The notes below the pieces were generated by a model. It saw only the letters and a list, made by a program, of their open reading frames with translations, did no database searches and was not told where the DNA came from. Source: Bariatricus massiliensis (lineage in GTDB: Bacteria; Bacillota; Clostridia; Lachnospirales; Lachnospiraceae). From it: a DNA stretch of 64,000 nucleotides. The stretch spans positions 853,408 through 917,407 of the forward strand of contig NZ_LT574836.1 in NCBI RefSeq assembly GCF_900086725.1. The letters are read 5' to 3'. The translations under genes were made by a program, and so were the position numbers. This document shows, in pieces, positions 17,733 through 27,925 of the stretch (its first letter is position 1; every line of letters starts with the position of its first letter).

Positions 17733-19034
17733 TTAGCGATTCGTGTTTTCATCTTCATAAAATAAATGAATTTTATCTGGTGATACCAACTCAGTCAACA
17801 TGTTTTGATTTTGAGTGTTCTTAACAACTAAAGCCGTTGCAATCTTTTCAATAAGTTCTGACAACTGCTTTTTTGAATCAATAACACATAAAATATATGC
17901 AAATACCCTAGAAGTAGCACCGACGGAACTGATATCATCTCCCACAAAATGTAATTGACAAACTTCCATAACTCCAGAAATATTTTCAATTTCTTCTAGC
18001 CCTTCTATCGAGTCAATTTTTCCTGGATTCATTGCGACTGTTAATAAAAATGTATTTTTACAAAAAAAAGGATTACTTTTTTCTATTTCAGTCAACTGCA
18101 TTTCCCCAGTTAATGAATAACGTATTAACTGTTGAACTTGATTATATCCGGACATCCAATCAACATATTTATACGCAAATCCTCCGGCAAGTCTATATCC
18201 GGCTTCATGCATAAAAAAATCTCCATTTTCATAAAATCCTTGCATAAAAACAAATCCATCATTCATTTCATTCCTTTTAAACAAGTTCTTCATAAGAGGT
18301 TCCATCTTATTTATCCATTCATTTAAATGTATAGAAGGGAAACTCATTCCTTGGCCAATTGGTGCCTTGTTAGAATCTACAGCATGGACATATCTATCTC
18401 CTGACTGAGACAAATATGATTTACCTTTATATAGCATATAATAAACGCTGAACTCATTATTGAGATTCATCATGCGTTCTATCATAATTTCTCCTTTTTT
18501 TGAAAATGCCAATGACTTTTTACATAAGTCGTTATATTTTTCTTTCGAAAAGCATTTATACACACCTCTTGATCCACTGTTATCCACAGGTTTAATTACA
18601 ACAGGAAAATTCAACTGATCTTTAACTTCATTATAATTATCAGCATTTGCTATTTTCCAAGGAACAACCTTTATCCCCACCTCTTCACACATTAACTTAA
18701 ATTTCGTTTTATCAATGCATTTTTCAACATTCTTTTCATTTCCCCAAAATGGAAATCCTAATCTATCACATATTTGTCTACAATATGGAAGCATCGAATC
18801 AGTATACCCTGTAAAAACACCATTTACGCCTTCTTTTAAACACAAGTCAACAATCCTATCCACATCTGTTGTACTCACTAAAAAGCTTTTATCAGCAATT
18901 TTTTTTGCAGGTGAATCTTCCAAATAATCAGTCACATAGACGATTACACCAAGCTTTCTAGCCTCTTTCACAACTTCACACATGGGTTGAACCCCTCCAA
19001 GTAGAAGAAGCTTTTTCCCTCTTAAATCATTCAT
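17733..19034 (-). CDS. ATP-grasp carboxylate-amine ligase-like protein (1)
   Basis: The 433-aa protein has an N-terminal pre-ATP-grasp Rossmann part (LLLLGGVQPMCEVVKEA, then VTDYLEDSPAKKIAD), the ATP-grasp core with VVIKPVDNSGSRGVYKC, and a late HEAGYRLAGG in the metal-binding position. Such enzymes activate a carboxylate as acyl phosphate and join it to an amine. It is a divergent paralogue of the protein encoded at 20049-21266, sharing LLLGG, DxxxDxPxxxIAD and the VSTTD blocks. Its start overlaps the neighbouring PLP gene by 8 bases. The substrate is unknown. Confidence 0.88.
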   Translation of the reverse strand: MNDLRGKKLLLLGGVQPMCEVVKEARKLGVIVYVTDYLEDSPAKKIADKSFLVSTTDVDRIVDLCLKEGVNGVFTGYTDSMLPYCRQICDRLGFPFWGNEKNVEKCIDKTKFKLMCEEVGIKVVPWKIANADNYNEVKDQLNFPVVIKPVDNSGSRGVYKCFSKEKYNDLCKKSLAFSKKGEIMIERMMNLNNEFSVYYMLYKGKSYLSQSGDRYVHAVDSNKAPIGQGMSFPSIHLNEWINKMEPLMKNLFKRNEMNDGFVFMQGFYENGDFFMHEAGYRLAGGFAYKYVDWMSGYNQVQQLIRYSLTGEMQLTEIEKSNPFFCKNTFLLTVAMNPGKIDSIEGLEEIENISGVMEVCQLHFVGDDISSVGATSRVFAYILCVIDSKKQLSELIEKIATALVVKNTQNQNMLTELVSPDKIHLFYEDENTNR

Positions 19035-19983
19035 GTTTTACCCCTCCCTCAATTAAGCTGATTATGTAATTCATATCATCAAAATCATATCTTTGGTCAC
19101 ATGGAATCGGTAAAATATTTTTTGCGTAATTCCATTCCAGCCAATCTTTATTCACTTCTTCTAAGACATTGGGCCATAATGTTGGAATATACACTTTATG
19201 CTCCAACAACCTCTTCTTTATCAAAGCTGCATCCGGAATAAGAAGTGGATACATATAAGCCCCCTCTATCATGGAAACTGAAATCTGATTAATATTATTT
19301 AGCCTCTTTTTCAAAATTCTAAAATTGTTCGTTCGAGTTTGTTTTATTCGATCATAATCTAACCCGTGGAGAAGATTTTCTGTCAATTTTGACATTTTTT
19401 TAATTGGCTCATTTTCAAAAAATTTATTATTTTCATAAGATTCTTCATAAAATTCGCTTGCCGTTCTCTCATATCGTCCTAATATAAAATTCATCCTTTT
19501 AAAAGACTCGTCTCTAGGTATCTCTCTTTTAATCTGAGAATCAGTATATAAAAATGCACCATCAGGTACTCCAAAAAATTTTCTACATGTGTATATTGTA
19601 TCTATTCCTTCCACAGGACTGGTAAAATAACTTTGTGCCTGATCCAGAATAATATGTGAATATTTTTTTGTTAACTCTAAAATATATTCATTTGAAACTT
19701 GTCCATAAAAATTAACTATATATAACCATTCATCTTTATCAAGCGAAGAGATAATAGGCTTAAACTCTGGGGTAATATGATAATACCGCTGATGAATACC
19801 ATATTTTTGACAGACTTTTTTTACAGAATCACAAAGAAAAAATGGCAGACAAATCTTCTTGATTTTTTTAGCTTCAATCAAATATGCCAAAGCATTTCGT
19901 CCGCAATTTAACGCGACAGCCTCCTCGTGAAGCCTCGGAAGAATATATGTATCTAGTTCTATATAGCCTCCTATTTCCTTCAT
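19027..19983 (-). CDS. DegT-like PLP-dependent aminotransferase-fold protein
   Basis: The 318-aa protein is divergent but shows an aminotransferase-fold pattern: LNCGRNALAYLIEA near residue 25, IILDQAQSYF (cofactor Asp) and YTCRKFFGVPDGAFLY, where the Lys is placed to bind PLP. It is shorter than usual DegT enzymes. It overlaps the downstream ATP-grasp gene by 8 bases, so the two proteins are made together. It may transaminate a small molecule later ligated by the ATP-grasp enzyme. That is inference from gene order. Confidence 0.75.
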   Translation of the reverse strand: MKEIGGYIELDTYILPRLHEEAVALNCGRNALAYLIEAKKIKKICLPFFLCDSVKKVCQKYGIHQRYYHITPEFKPIISSLDKDEWLYIVNFYGQVSNEYILELTKKYSHIILDQAQSYFTSPVEGIDTIYTCRKFFGVPDGAFLYTDSQIKREIPRDESFKRMNFILGRYERTASEFYEESYENNKFFENEPIKKMSKLTENLLHGLDYDRIKQTRTNNFRILKKRLNNINQISVSMIEGAYMYPLLIPDAALIKKRLLEHKVYIPTLWPNVLEEVNKDWLEWNYAKNILPIPCDQRYDFDDMNYIISLIEGGVKHE

Positions 19984-20048
19984 GCTAATCCCTCCATATA
20001 TAATTCAGATAACTCTATATGAAAAACAATGTTGCTTCTGTACAAATT

Positions 20049-21266
20049 TTATTTAGACGATTTCATTAATTTAACCGTAATCCATTCTTCTGAGTTATCT
20101 ATCATATGCAACATCTCACTCATACTATTAAATTTCATTAGCAAACATCCCAACGTTGTATTAGCACCTCGGAAAGTACTTATTCTATCACCATGATGCT
20201 TTATCAAATGGTTTTCCACAATATATCTTTGTTCAATTTCTGGTGAAATTTCAACACAATCTAAAATACCATCTTCCAAACTGTGAACAGCATAATATGC
20301 CCAAAATCCCTCCACTTTGTTAAATTTAGGGGCATCCAATGTTTCTCCCATTGCTAATCTAACAGAATATTCTATCAGATCTACTCCAGTGGCATATCGT
20401 ATAATTTGTGGTATATAATTTCCTCCGTTCCTAGGTGCGATTTCCATTAGATACACATTATAATCTTTGTCAATACATATATCAAAATTATATGTACAAT
20501 TTTTCATTCCAAGGAGCATAAGCAATCTCTGAATCTCCGCATGTACTTTATTATAAACGCTATCTGGCATATTATATGGAAAGCTTGCTGAGATAGGCAC
20601 AAAAGGATTAGCACATTTGGGATTAAAATGGTCATTTGCAAGACAATAGAATACTAGCTTTCCCTCAATAGATAAACCATCACCTGCAATCTGATATCCA
20701 TATTTATCTATAAATTCTTCAACAATGATACGTTTACTTCGAGAAAAAGACATCGCATACTGTAATTTTTGATAAATTCCTTTCAGTGAATCGCAGCGGG
20801 ACACCCCTTTGCTACCAGATGAATCAACGGGCTTTATAATTACAGGAAATTTAAAATATCCAGCCTCTAGCTTATTCATTGTTTCATCAATACTAAAAAA
20901 ACCTTTTGCTTTTGGTGTGCAAAAATTATTGTTAGCGAGGAACTCTCTGTATTTATCTTTATTGCAAAGTATTTCAACCGAATCATATGGATTTCCTGAT
21001 AGACCCATTTTTTCGGCTACATATGCTGCTGTCGGTGCAGCTGGATCTGACGCATATGCCAAAACACCACCTATCTTCTCATACTGAGCAATTTTTAGTA
21101 CAGCTTCTTTATCAGTTGTACTAACTGGATAGAATTTGTCAGCAATATACTGCCCTGGATTATCTAATAAAAAATCACACAATACTGTATATAATCCCAT
21201 TTTCTTAGCAACCTCTATCGCCACTATTTGTTGTGCTGAACCACCTAATAACAATATTTTTTTCAT
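20049..21266 (-). CDS. ATP-grasp carboxylate-amine ligase-like protein (2)
   Basis: The 405-aa protein has the N-terminal LLLGGSAQQIVAIEVAKKMG, CDFLLDNPGQYIADKF and STTDKEAVL blocks, ATP-grasp KFPVIIKPVDSSGSKGVSRC, and the metal site YLMEIAPRNGGNYIP. It resembles carbamoyl-phosphate-synthase-like ATP-grasp enzymes found in polysaccharide loci. It starts the four-gene block that ends with the DegT gene, separated from the next gene by 65 bases. Two paralogous ligases suggest two amide bonds or two different acceptors. Confidence 0.88.
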   Translation of the reverse strand: MKKILLLGGSAQQIVAIEVAKKMGLYTVLCDFLLDNPGQYIADKFYPVSTTDKEAVLKIAQYEKIGGVLAYASDPAAPTAAYVAEKMGLSGNPYDSVEILCNKDKYREFLANNNFCTPKAKGFFSIDETMNKLEAGYFKFPVIIKPVDSSGSKGVSRCDSLKGIYQKLQYAMSFSRSKRIIVEEFIDKYGYQIAGDGLSIEGKLVFYCLANDHFNPKCANPFVPISASFPYNMPDSVYNKVHAEIQRLLMLLGMKNCTYNFDICIDKDYNVYLMEIAPRNGGNYIPQIIRYATGVDLIEYSVRLAMGETLDAPKFNKVEGFWAYYAVHSLEDGILDCVEISPEIEQRYIVENHLIKHHGDRISTFRGANTTLGCLLMKFNSMSEMLHMIDNSEEWITVKLMKSSK

Positions 21267-21315
21267 AATTACTTCTATCCCTTTCAGTTTATCTAAATCG
21301 AAGCTTAATTATAAT

Positions 21316-22758
21316 TTATCTTTTTATTAAATTTCGAACTATTTCCAGTAAATAATTAAATGAATCCATTTTAAAAATAATAGATCCGACTATATATATT
21401 ACACTTCCAACAGTCACTTGCAAAAGTAACATTATTATATCTGAACAATCAATGCAGTTAAAAATAGAAATTACTCCTCCCATAAAAACTGCTAGTGTGA
21501 TACTGGGTAATATATCTTTCAACTGTTCAATATACCCATAATTTAATAATTTTTTATTAGGATAAGAGTTAATAATCTGACTAACTAAACTATTTACCAA
21601 GAGACTATAAGCCATTGCTAGGACCCCAAACCACATTGTACAAAATAAAAGTATCATACCCACTATTTTTTTTGCAATTTCTAATTTAAGGAACAAATCA
21701 CTTCTTCCCATCGCTTTTATGGCATTTAAATTAGCCGTATGAATGGGATAAAACATAAACGTGATACAAAAAATTTTCAAATATGGAACACATAACAGCC
21801 ATTTATCAGTTAAAACTAAATTAACAACCGATGTTGCCGTAAATGCAAGTCCCATCATTAATGGTGCCATAATATATGTACTAATTTTTATAGATCTTCT
21901 TGTCATCTCTTTCACACGTTTAGTATCATCTTGCTCAAGGGACAATACGGGAAGTAATACACTATCTATCGAAGTATTAATATTTGCTACAATCAAATTG
22001 GGAAACTGCTTTCCTTGATTATAAAAAGCCAAATCTGCTTCCGTGTACATCTTTCCAATTATTAATTGTCTCAAATTTGTATAAATAGTATCCAACATTG
22101 CTGATGCAAATAACTTCCACCCATAACTAATTAATCCTTTTAATCTTTGAAACGAAAATATTAATTTAGGCCTCCACTTAACAGTAAACCATAACACTAT
22201 TGTATCCACAGACAAATTTACAAGTTTTTGCGCTACAAGTGCCCAAACTCCTAAGCCCATAAGTGCCATAATAATTCCGACAATAGCCGAAGCAATAGTG
22301 CCGCCTATTGTAGCAAAAAAAAATTTTTTAAATTGCAAGGTACGTGATACATAAGCTTGTTGTACATTTTTTAATCCTGATATGACAACCGTTAAACAAA
22401 GTACTCGAATAATAGAAACTAACCCTTCATCAGAATAAAAACTTGCTATTAACGGAGCAGTTAAAAAGATTATTAAATACAAGATTAAACACCAGATGAT
22501 ATTAAAAATAAAAACTGATGAAAAATCCAAGTCATCTGCGCCTTTCTTTTGTATAAGAGCATTTCCCAGTCCGCTATCAACAAACACTTGAAGTATTTGT
22601 GCAAATACCATAACTAAAGCAATTGTACCATATGCTTCTGGCGCTAAAATTCGTGCTAAAACTATAGAAACAATAAATTGTACTATTTGTGCTCCACAAC
22701 GTTCTCCAAAACGCCAAATTAAATTTGTCATTGTCTTCTGTTTTATATTATCTGCCAT
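21316..22758 (-). CDS. wzx: Wzx-type lipid-linked oligosaccharide flippase
   Basis: This 480-aa polytopic membrane protein of the MOP superfamily (polysaccharide synthesis family) flips undecaprenyl-linked repeat units outward. It has the N-terminal WRFGERCGAQIVQFIVSIVLARILAPEAYGTIALV segment spread over the first helix pair, followed by about 12 further hydrophobic segments. The length is typical. It supplies repeat units to the polymerase encoded at 24004-25242. Confidence 0.9.
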   Translation of the reverse strand: MADNIKQKTMTNLIWRFGERCGAQIVQFIVSIVLARILAPEAYGTIALVMVFAQILQVFVDSGLGNALIQKKGADDLDFSSVFIFNIIWCLILYLIIFLTAPLIASFYSDEGLVSIIRVLCLTVVISGLKNVQQAYVSRTLQFKKFFFATIGGTIASAIVGIIMALMGLGVWALVAQKLVNLSVDTIVLWFTVKWRPKLIFSFQRLKGLISYGWKLFASAMLDTIYTNLRQLIIGKMYTEADLAFYNQGKQFPNLIVANINTSIDSVLLPVLSLEQDDTKRVKEMTRRSIKISTYIMAPLMMGLAFTATSVVNLVLTDKWLLCVPYLKIFCITFMFYPIHTANLNAIKAMGRSDLFLKLEIAKKIVGMILLFCTMWFGVLAMAYSLLVNSLVSQIINSYPNKKLLNYGYIEQLKDILPSITLAVFMGGVISIFNCIDCSDIIMLLLQVTVGSVIYIVGSIIFKMDSFNYLLEIVRNLIKR

Positions 22759-22780
22759 TTTTACCTCTTAAATTAAGTAA

Positions 22781-24007
22781 TTATATTTTTTGAAAAACTT
22801 TAGCCCTTAAACGTTGATAAAAATCATATCCAAACAAATTCAAAATAACTTTTTCTATATATCTTATAAAAGAAAGTTTTTCTAAACCTATATCATAATA
22901 TTCACCAACAGGCTCAGCATCATCTAATCTAGACAAGTGTTCTTCAAAATATTTACTGCTGCTAAATGAATTATTTCCCGAAAATTTTACATTTAGAGAT
23001 TTGTATTTATCCTCAATCACTAAATTTTCAATAACAGCTGAAATATCAATGGCTGCTTCTTTATTTCTAAAAACAGTATTATTTGTATCAACACCTAGTA
23101 TGCCTATTGCTTTGTAATCTCTAGCATCAATAGTAATTGTTGGAATTTTTTCAATTGCTGAAACTCTTGCGCTTGCAGCTGAAGAAACAAAAATGTCTAT
23201 TTTAGAAAATAAACTTCGTGGTATAGGGTACATAGCCCCTAACATCACTAATTCTAAATTGTCAACATCTATAAACAGATTCTCTATTCGAGTTTTATCC
23301 TCATTGTTAGGTGAATCACCAATCATAATATACTGAATTTTATAATTGGTATGGTTAAGAGCAAACTTTTTCACTTCATTTACCAATGTCCAAACATATG
23401 CTTTATTCAATCTTCCTATCGTACCAATAGTTAAATCTCTATTTCCAATTTTTTTAACAAGCTCACTCTCTATATCCTCTACTACATTCGAACACGTAAA
23501 AGGAATCTCATACTTATAGTACGAGGGAACCTCTTTCTTAAAAATCATTTTAAATGTTTCATTCTTTGCACCAAATAATTCTTTTCTATTAAATTTAAAC
23601 TCAAAAAAATTTTTCATTCCTTGGTCCAATGAACCAATCTTTTCGTCCAATATAATGATAATACTTCTACATCCAAATTTTTTTGCAATAAGCTCTCCCC
23701 AAACACTGGATACCTTATTGTTACACTCAATAATACACTCACTATCGATTTCACCTACCACGCTCTCTATTGTAGATATAACTGTATCAATCTTTTTTTT
23801 AGATAATATTTGAGGATTAATTCCTAACAAATTTATACAATTTTTTTCAAATTCAAAAAAATCAGGTATCACAATTGAACCAGTTACTGCATAAAAAATG
23901 TAACAATCAAATCCTTTTTCTTTCATAAATGCCAATTTATTTCTTTGATACATTTGACCGCCTCCCATTCCGGCAATCGAATACGATAATAAAATAAATT
24001 TTTTCAT
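22781..24007 (-). CDS. Glycosyltransferase, GT4-like
   Basis: The 408-aa protein has an N-terminal AGMGGGQMYQRN (acceptor side loop) and a C-terminal GT-B half with TIGRLNKAYVW, YIMIGDSPN and VMLGAMYPIPRSLFSKIDIFVSSAASARVSAIEKIP. The usual GT4 EXFG motif is replaced by a related serine/alanine-rich turn, so it is divergent. It overlaps the polymerase gene by 4 bases (ATGA). It adds one sugar of the repeat unit; the specificity is unknown. Confidence 0.75.
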   Translation of the reverse strand: MKKFILLSYSIAGMGGGQMYQRNKLAFMKEKGFDCYIFYAVTGSIVIPDFFEFEKNCINLLGINPQILSKKKIDTVISTIESVVGEIDSECIIECNNKVSSVWGELIAKKFGCRSIIIILDEKIGSLDQGMKNFFEFKFNRKELFGAKNETFKMIFKKEVPSYYKYEIPFTCSNVVEDIESELVKKIGNRDLTIGTIGRLNKAYVWTLVNEVKKFALNHTNYKIQYIMIGDSPNNEDKTRIENLFIDVDNLELVMLGAMYPIPRSLFSKIDIFVSSAASARVSAIEKIPTITIDARDYKAIGILGVDTNNTVFRNKEAAIDISAVIENLVIEDKYKSLNVKFSGNNSFSSSKYFEEHLSRLDDAEPVGEYYDIGLEKLSFIRYIEKVILNLFGYDFYQRLRAKVFQKI

Positions 24008-25242
24008 TTTATCCCTCTTTTATTAGACAAAAATGCTATTGTGATCAAATATATACTAAAAAAACATCTCCCCAAAACAATACTTGTTGTCAAAGACGCT
24101 AATAATGTAAATATAGTTAAATATTGAACAATTCCTTGTATACTATTTTTTTCACAAAGTTCTTTTGCCTTTTTATTTAATTTATAAATCCAAATTATTA
24201 ATAAAACTAACCCAATTATCCCATATGCAAACGCAAAATAAAGATATGTATTATCCCAATAATTTAATGCAGCAATAGACGCCTGCCCATTCCCTGCAAA
24301 ATTAAATGTAGAAATAGGAACCAATAAATTTATTGATACATTCTGTTGAAAAATTTGAGACCACTTTGAAAATCTATCATAAAAACTCAACATAAAATCC
24401 GTCGAATAAGTCAGCTGATAATATGTATATAAAATTATTGTAATAATGGTAACGCCTATAATAATTTTAGTATAACGAGGAGCATTTTTAATAAGCCAAA
24501 TGGAAAAAATTACAAATACTATAACTAATGTAGTTTTATTATTCGAAATGTATATATTAGTAATGGCAAATACGATAGTAGTAATATAAATAAATCTTTT
24601 TTTTCTATTGTCGTTATCTTTCGTCCCATAAAAAATTATTAGAGCTTGAAAAAACGAAGCCATTGCAAATTTTACATTATGTCCCGTTATACTTGGAACT
24701 CTTACATGACTATCACTTGTCATAATATACATAGATGAAGCCGTATCTGTACCCCAAAAAGAATAACCGGTATACCAAGAACTAGTCCATTCCCATCCAT
24801 TTATATATTGAAAAAGACCTAAAACAAACCCAATTAACAATGCAATATAAGAAATTACGCATAACTTATTTAAGAATTGGTTTATAGAATCATCCTTCAT
24901 TTCAATTGATGCCAATAAAAGACAAGTAACTATTGGAATATACACATCCCGGAATGTCATTAAAAAACTATTTGTTGAATATGATGTGAATACATTTAGA
25001 GCAAATATAAATGTAAAATAAATTATCACTATGAACCCATATAAGCTAAAACGTTTTTTCTTCAATATACATAAAAAACATATCCCTCCTAATATTAGCT
25101 CTGGTATATATGTTTTAATTTGAAACAAAATACTATTTCCAAATGTAATTTTGATAATAATGCCATAAAAGAAAACAGATATAAAGTATAATAAAATTAA
25201 ATTAAGTATTTGTTTATCTATATCTTTGTTTGTTAAGCGCAT
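24004..25242 (-). CDS. wzy: Wzy-like O-antigen/EPS polymerase
   Basis: The 412-aa protein is almost entirely hydrophobic, with about 10-12 membrane helices and one larger extracellular loop (around the WTSSWYTGYSFWGTDT segment). This is the normal look of Wzy polymerases, which share little sequence. It sits between glycosyltransferase genes in a locus with Wzx and CpsC, where a polymerase is expected. It is very AT-rich. Confidence 0.8.
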   Translation of the reverse strand: MRLTNKDIDKQILNLILLYFISVFFYGIIIKITFGNSILFQIKTYIPELILGGICFLCILKKKRFSLYGFIVIIYFTFIFALNVFTSYSTNSFLMTFRDVYIPIVTCLLLASIEMKDDSINQFLNKLCVISYIALLIGFVLGLFQYINGWEWTSSWYTGYSFWGTDTASSMYIMTSDSHVRVPSITGHNVKFAMASFFQALIIFYGTKDNDNRKKRFIYITTIVFAITNIYISNNKTTLVIVFVIFSIWLIKNAPRYTKIIIGVTIITIILYTYYQLTYSTDFMLSFYDRFSKWSQIFQQNVSINLLVPISTFNFAGNGQASIAALNYWDNTYLYFAFAYGIIGLVLLIIWIYKLNKKAKELCEKNSIQGIVQYLTIFTLLASLTTSIVLGRCFFSIYLITIAFLSNKRGIK

Positions 25243-25254
25243 TATTTATTACCC

Positions 25255-26367
25255 TCAGTTTTTTCTAAATAATAATTTGAAAAGTTCTTCCCAATTTCCC
25301 GCGAAAGGAGAACTGGGTATCTTTAGTTCATTGAAACTTAGTTTTCCATGCTCCATAACTATTTTCATCTTATCTGCCAAACTTATTGCATCATCAGGTT
25401 CAACAAATTCTACTTTGCTATAATTTCCAATTGTTTCATACGCATATGCTAAGTCTGAAACAATTATAGGTTTACCCGTTTTTTTGAATTCAATTATAGG
25501 CATGCCCCATGTTTCTAATTTTGACATAAAGATAAGACAATTAGCTTTTCCATACAAGTCATACAGGTCTTCTCTTTTTAGCAATCCAGTAAAACATATA
25601 TTAAAATTATCTTTATATTTATCTACTAATTCTTTTGAGTAGGCGTTTTCAGTACCATCCAATGTAATATAAACTCTAAAGTCATTTATACCAGATTTCA
25701 CCAATAATTTAGTTGCTTCACACAAAACCTCGAAATTTTTATAATATCTCGGAAAAGATGGATAAACAAATATACATTTATTTTTATCCGACTTATCATT
25801 AATTTCACTCACTTCCGGTATAGAAGGCCTTGCTACAATTACATTATTTATTTTAAACATTTTAAGAAATTCTTGTCGAATCCAATCTTGCTGCACAATA
25901 ACTGCTGCATTCTTCTTGATATTAATTTTATACAAATACTTATAAAATTTGGAAAACAAATAATACTTCCAACCATATTTTGCCTCGCTCAACCTCATTC
26001 TATTAAATGGACTGGGATTATGGCAATACACATATTGCCTTTGTGCAACTACATTTGGCGTTATATCGTGAAGTGAAATCCAAATATATACATTAATTGT
26101 TTTTGAGAACTTTTTAAAATAAAAGTATTCATAATAAACTCTCTTCAACCAACTTTTTTTTGAATCTGGAAATTCAACTAATCGTATTTTACTCATATAT
26201 CTATCAAAAATCTCTTTTTTTCCTACTAAAGCAATAATTTCATAAGACTCCGTATATCCTAAATCAATAAGATAATCTAAACAATCATAATATACAGATA
26301 AAGCGCCACCATCAATTAAATTTATTCCTGATAAAACAACTACCGGTCTAGTACTAATTTTATTCAT
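25255..26367 (-). CDS. Glycosyltransferase family 4 protein
   Basis: The 370-aa GT-B enzyme has GGALSVYYDCLDYL at the N-terminus, YCHNPSPFNR, and C-terminal IFVYPSFPRYYKNFEVLCEA, FTGLLKREDLYDLYGKANCLIFMSKLETWGMPIIEF (EXFG-like ETWGMPIIE) and GKPIIVSDLAYAYE. These mark a family 4 retaining transferase using a nucleotide sugar. Its start overlaps the acetyltransferase stop by 8 bases. Confidence 0.9.
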   Translation of the reverse strand: MNKISTRPVVVLSGINLIDGGALSVYYDCLDYLIDLGYTESYEIIALVGKKEIFDRYMSKIRLVEFPDSKKSWLKRVYYEYFYFKKFSKTINVYIWISLHDITPNVVAQRQYVYCHNPSPFNRMRLSEAKYGWKYYLFSKFYKYLYKINIKKNAAVIVQQDWIRQEFLKMFKINNVIVARPSIPEVSEINDKSDKNKCIFVYPSFPRYYKNFEVLCEATKLLVKSGINDFRVYITLDGTENAYSKELVDKYKDNFNICFTGLLKREDLYDLYGKANCLIFMSKLETWGMPIIEFKKTGKPIIVSDLAYAYETIGNYSKVEFVEPDDAISLADKMKIVMEHGKLSFNELKIPSSPFAGNWEELFKLLFRKN

Positions 26368-26920
26368 TTCTGCTCCATTGTTCTAATTTGATATCATAAT
26401 GTTTTACAACTCTTCCAGGTGCGCCAACAATTACCGAATAATCTGGGAACACTCCTTTTACAACCGAATTTGCTCCGACTATACATTGTTTTCCCAATTT
26501 GGTGCCTGCTTGGATAACCGCACCGTATCCAATAAAACATCCATCACCAATTTCAGTTTCATTTTCAATTAAAGGTTGATCAAGGATATGCTGTCCTATT
26601 TGTTGATATGCATGATCACAATTTGTAATCAAAACATTACCTGAAATGGTAACATCTGATCCAATGTGCAAGTTGTTATTATACGAAACAATGTGAAAAT
26701 TTTGACCTATAGATACATTATTACCAATTGTAATATATGAATTATCATTAACTATTTCAACTCTCAACCCCGGATATATTCTACATTTTTGTCCTAGCTT
26801 TAAATTTCTGGGATGTGAAATTAAAATTGGTTTTCCTATATAAGAAAGCCTATCAACTTTACCTAATTTGTATTTATAGAGTAATGCTCTAATCCCCCAA
26901 AAATATTTTGCTATATTCAT
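26360..26920 (-). CDS. Hexapeptide-repeat O-acetyltransferase
   Basis: The 186-aa protein has isoleucine-rich hexapeptide repeats forming a left-handed beta-helix (about residues 45-165), with the catalytic His in LITNCDHAYQQIG and the GDGCFIGYGAVIQAGTKLGKQC and VGANSVVKG coils. This is the CysE/LacA/WbbJ type. It probably acetylates the polysaccharide or a precursor sugar. The neighbouring genes are a glycosyltransferase and a CgeB-like protein. Confidence 0.9.
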   Translation of the reverse strand: MNIAKYFWGIRALLYKYKLGKVDRLSYIGKPILISHPRNLKLGQKCRIYPGLRVEIVNDNSYITIGNNVSIGQNFHIVSYNNNLHIGSDVTISGNVLITNCDHAYQQIGQHILDQPLIENETEIGDGCFIGYGAVIQAGTKLGKQCIVGANSVVKGVFPDYSVIVGAPGRVVKHYDIKLEQWSRNE

Positions 26921-26921
26921 A

Positions 26922-27914
26922 TCACTTATCCCCTTCTAGAAGTACACTTAACCAACTTCTTAGTGAATATTTTATGTATATATCATTTGATATTTCCTGA
27001 TAATGTTTGGTAAAAAACGGCGATTCTAAGTTAAACTTCCCATCATATATATATATATTCTCTTCCTTATAAAAATCGTAATTGATAACATCAGCATTTG
27101 TAGTTATAATTTTCTTTTTAGCACCTAAACATTCCAAAACACGAATGGTTAAACCTGTTTGTCCTGCTTGAGCAGAATCAAGAACACATCTGGACTCAGA
27201 TAATAACTGAATCATCTTTTCCTCATTAATCGGTGTATAATTAAACTCTGAATACGATGCATTTTTCAATTCAGGGTTAATCAATTTCCGATAAAAATAC
27301 ACCAACCTTGAAGGAAAAAAGAAATATATAAATTGCCTGTTGTAAACACATTCTAATTTTTGGGCCATTTCTTTAACAAATTTGTACTTTTGAGGATGTG
27401 CCGTACCCACAAACATTAAATCATATTTAAAATTATCATTCGCCTTTTCACCAATTTGTTCATATTTTCTACAATAAAATAATGGTAAAAAATTAATATC
27501 ACTGTTATTTTTTACATCTTCACTATCAAATGAATAGCATCTATCAAAGTATTGTTGCAATGATTCTATATAGCTAAAATTTCTCACAGAATCCCATTGA
27601 TATAAAATAAATTCTGCTTGACTTTGCTTATTTTTCAATTCTATAATCATTTCTTCTGTAAATGATAAAGATTGTCCTGAAATAACTATTACTTTTTCAT
27701 ACTTCTTAGTAGATATAGTTCGCATAATAGTCTGGAAATAATTTTTTATCATATGATCAATCAAATTTCTCTTTATTCTAATAATCGCTTTTACCAAACT
27801 GTTTGTACTTGGCCTATCATCAAACCAGTCAACCTCATGCCCCATTTTCCTTAATTCATTGCATATTTGAACTGGATAATCAAAAAAATTGGGTGTAAAT
27901 AAGAGTATTTTCAT
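26922..27914 (-). CDS. CgeB-like putative glycosyltransferase
   Basis: The 330-aa protein begins MKILLFTPNFFDYPVQICNEL and has YQWDSVRNF, LMFVGTAHPQKYKFV and C-terminal SRCVLDSAQAGQTGLTIRVLECLGAKKKIITTN, similar to the second half of CgeB-type GT-B proteins. The catalytic residues are not obvious to me. It lies 2 bases from the acetyltransferase gene. A role in adding a sugar is likely from context. Confidence 0.65.
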   Translation of the reverse strand: MKILLFTPNFFDYPVQICNELRKMGHEVDWFDDRPSTNSLVKAIIRIKRNLIDHMIKNYFQTIMRTISTKKYEKVIVISGQSLSFTEEMIIELKNKQSQAEFILYQWDSVRNFSYIESLQQYFDRCYSFDSEDVKNNSDINFLPLFYCRKYEQIGEKANDNFKYDLMFVGTAHPQKYKFVKEMAQKLECVYNRQFIYFFFPSRLVYFYRKLINPELKNASYSEFNYTPINEEKMIQLLSESRCVLDSAQAGQTGLTIRVLECLGAKKKIITTNADVINYDFYKEENIYIYDGKFNLESPFFTKHYQEISNDIYIKYSLRSWLSVLLEGDK

Positions 27915-27925
27915 TTTTCATTCAC

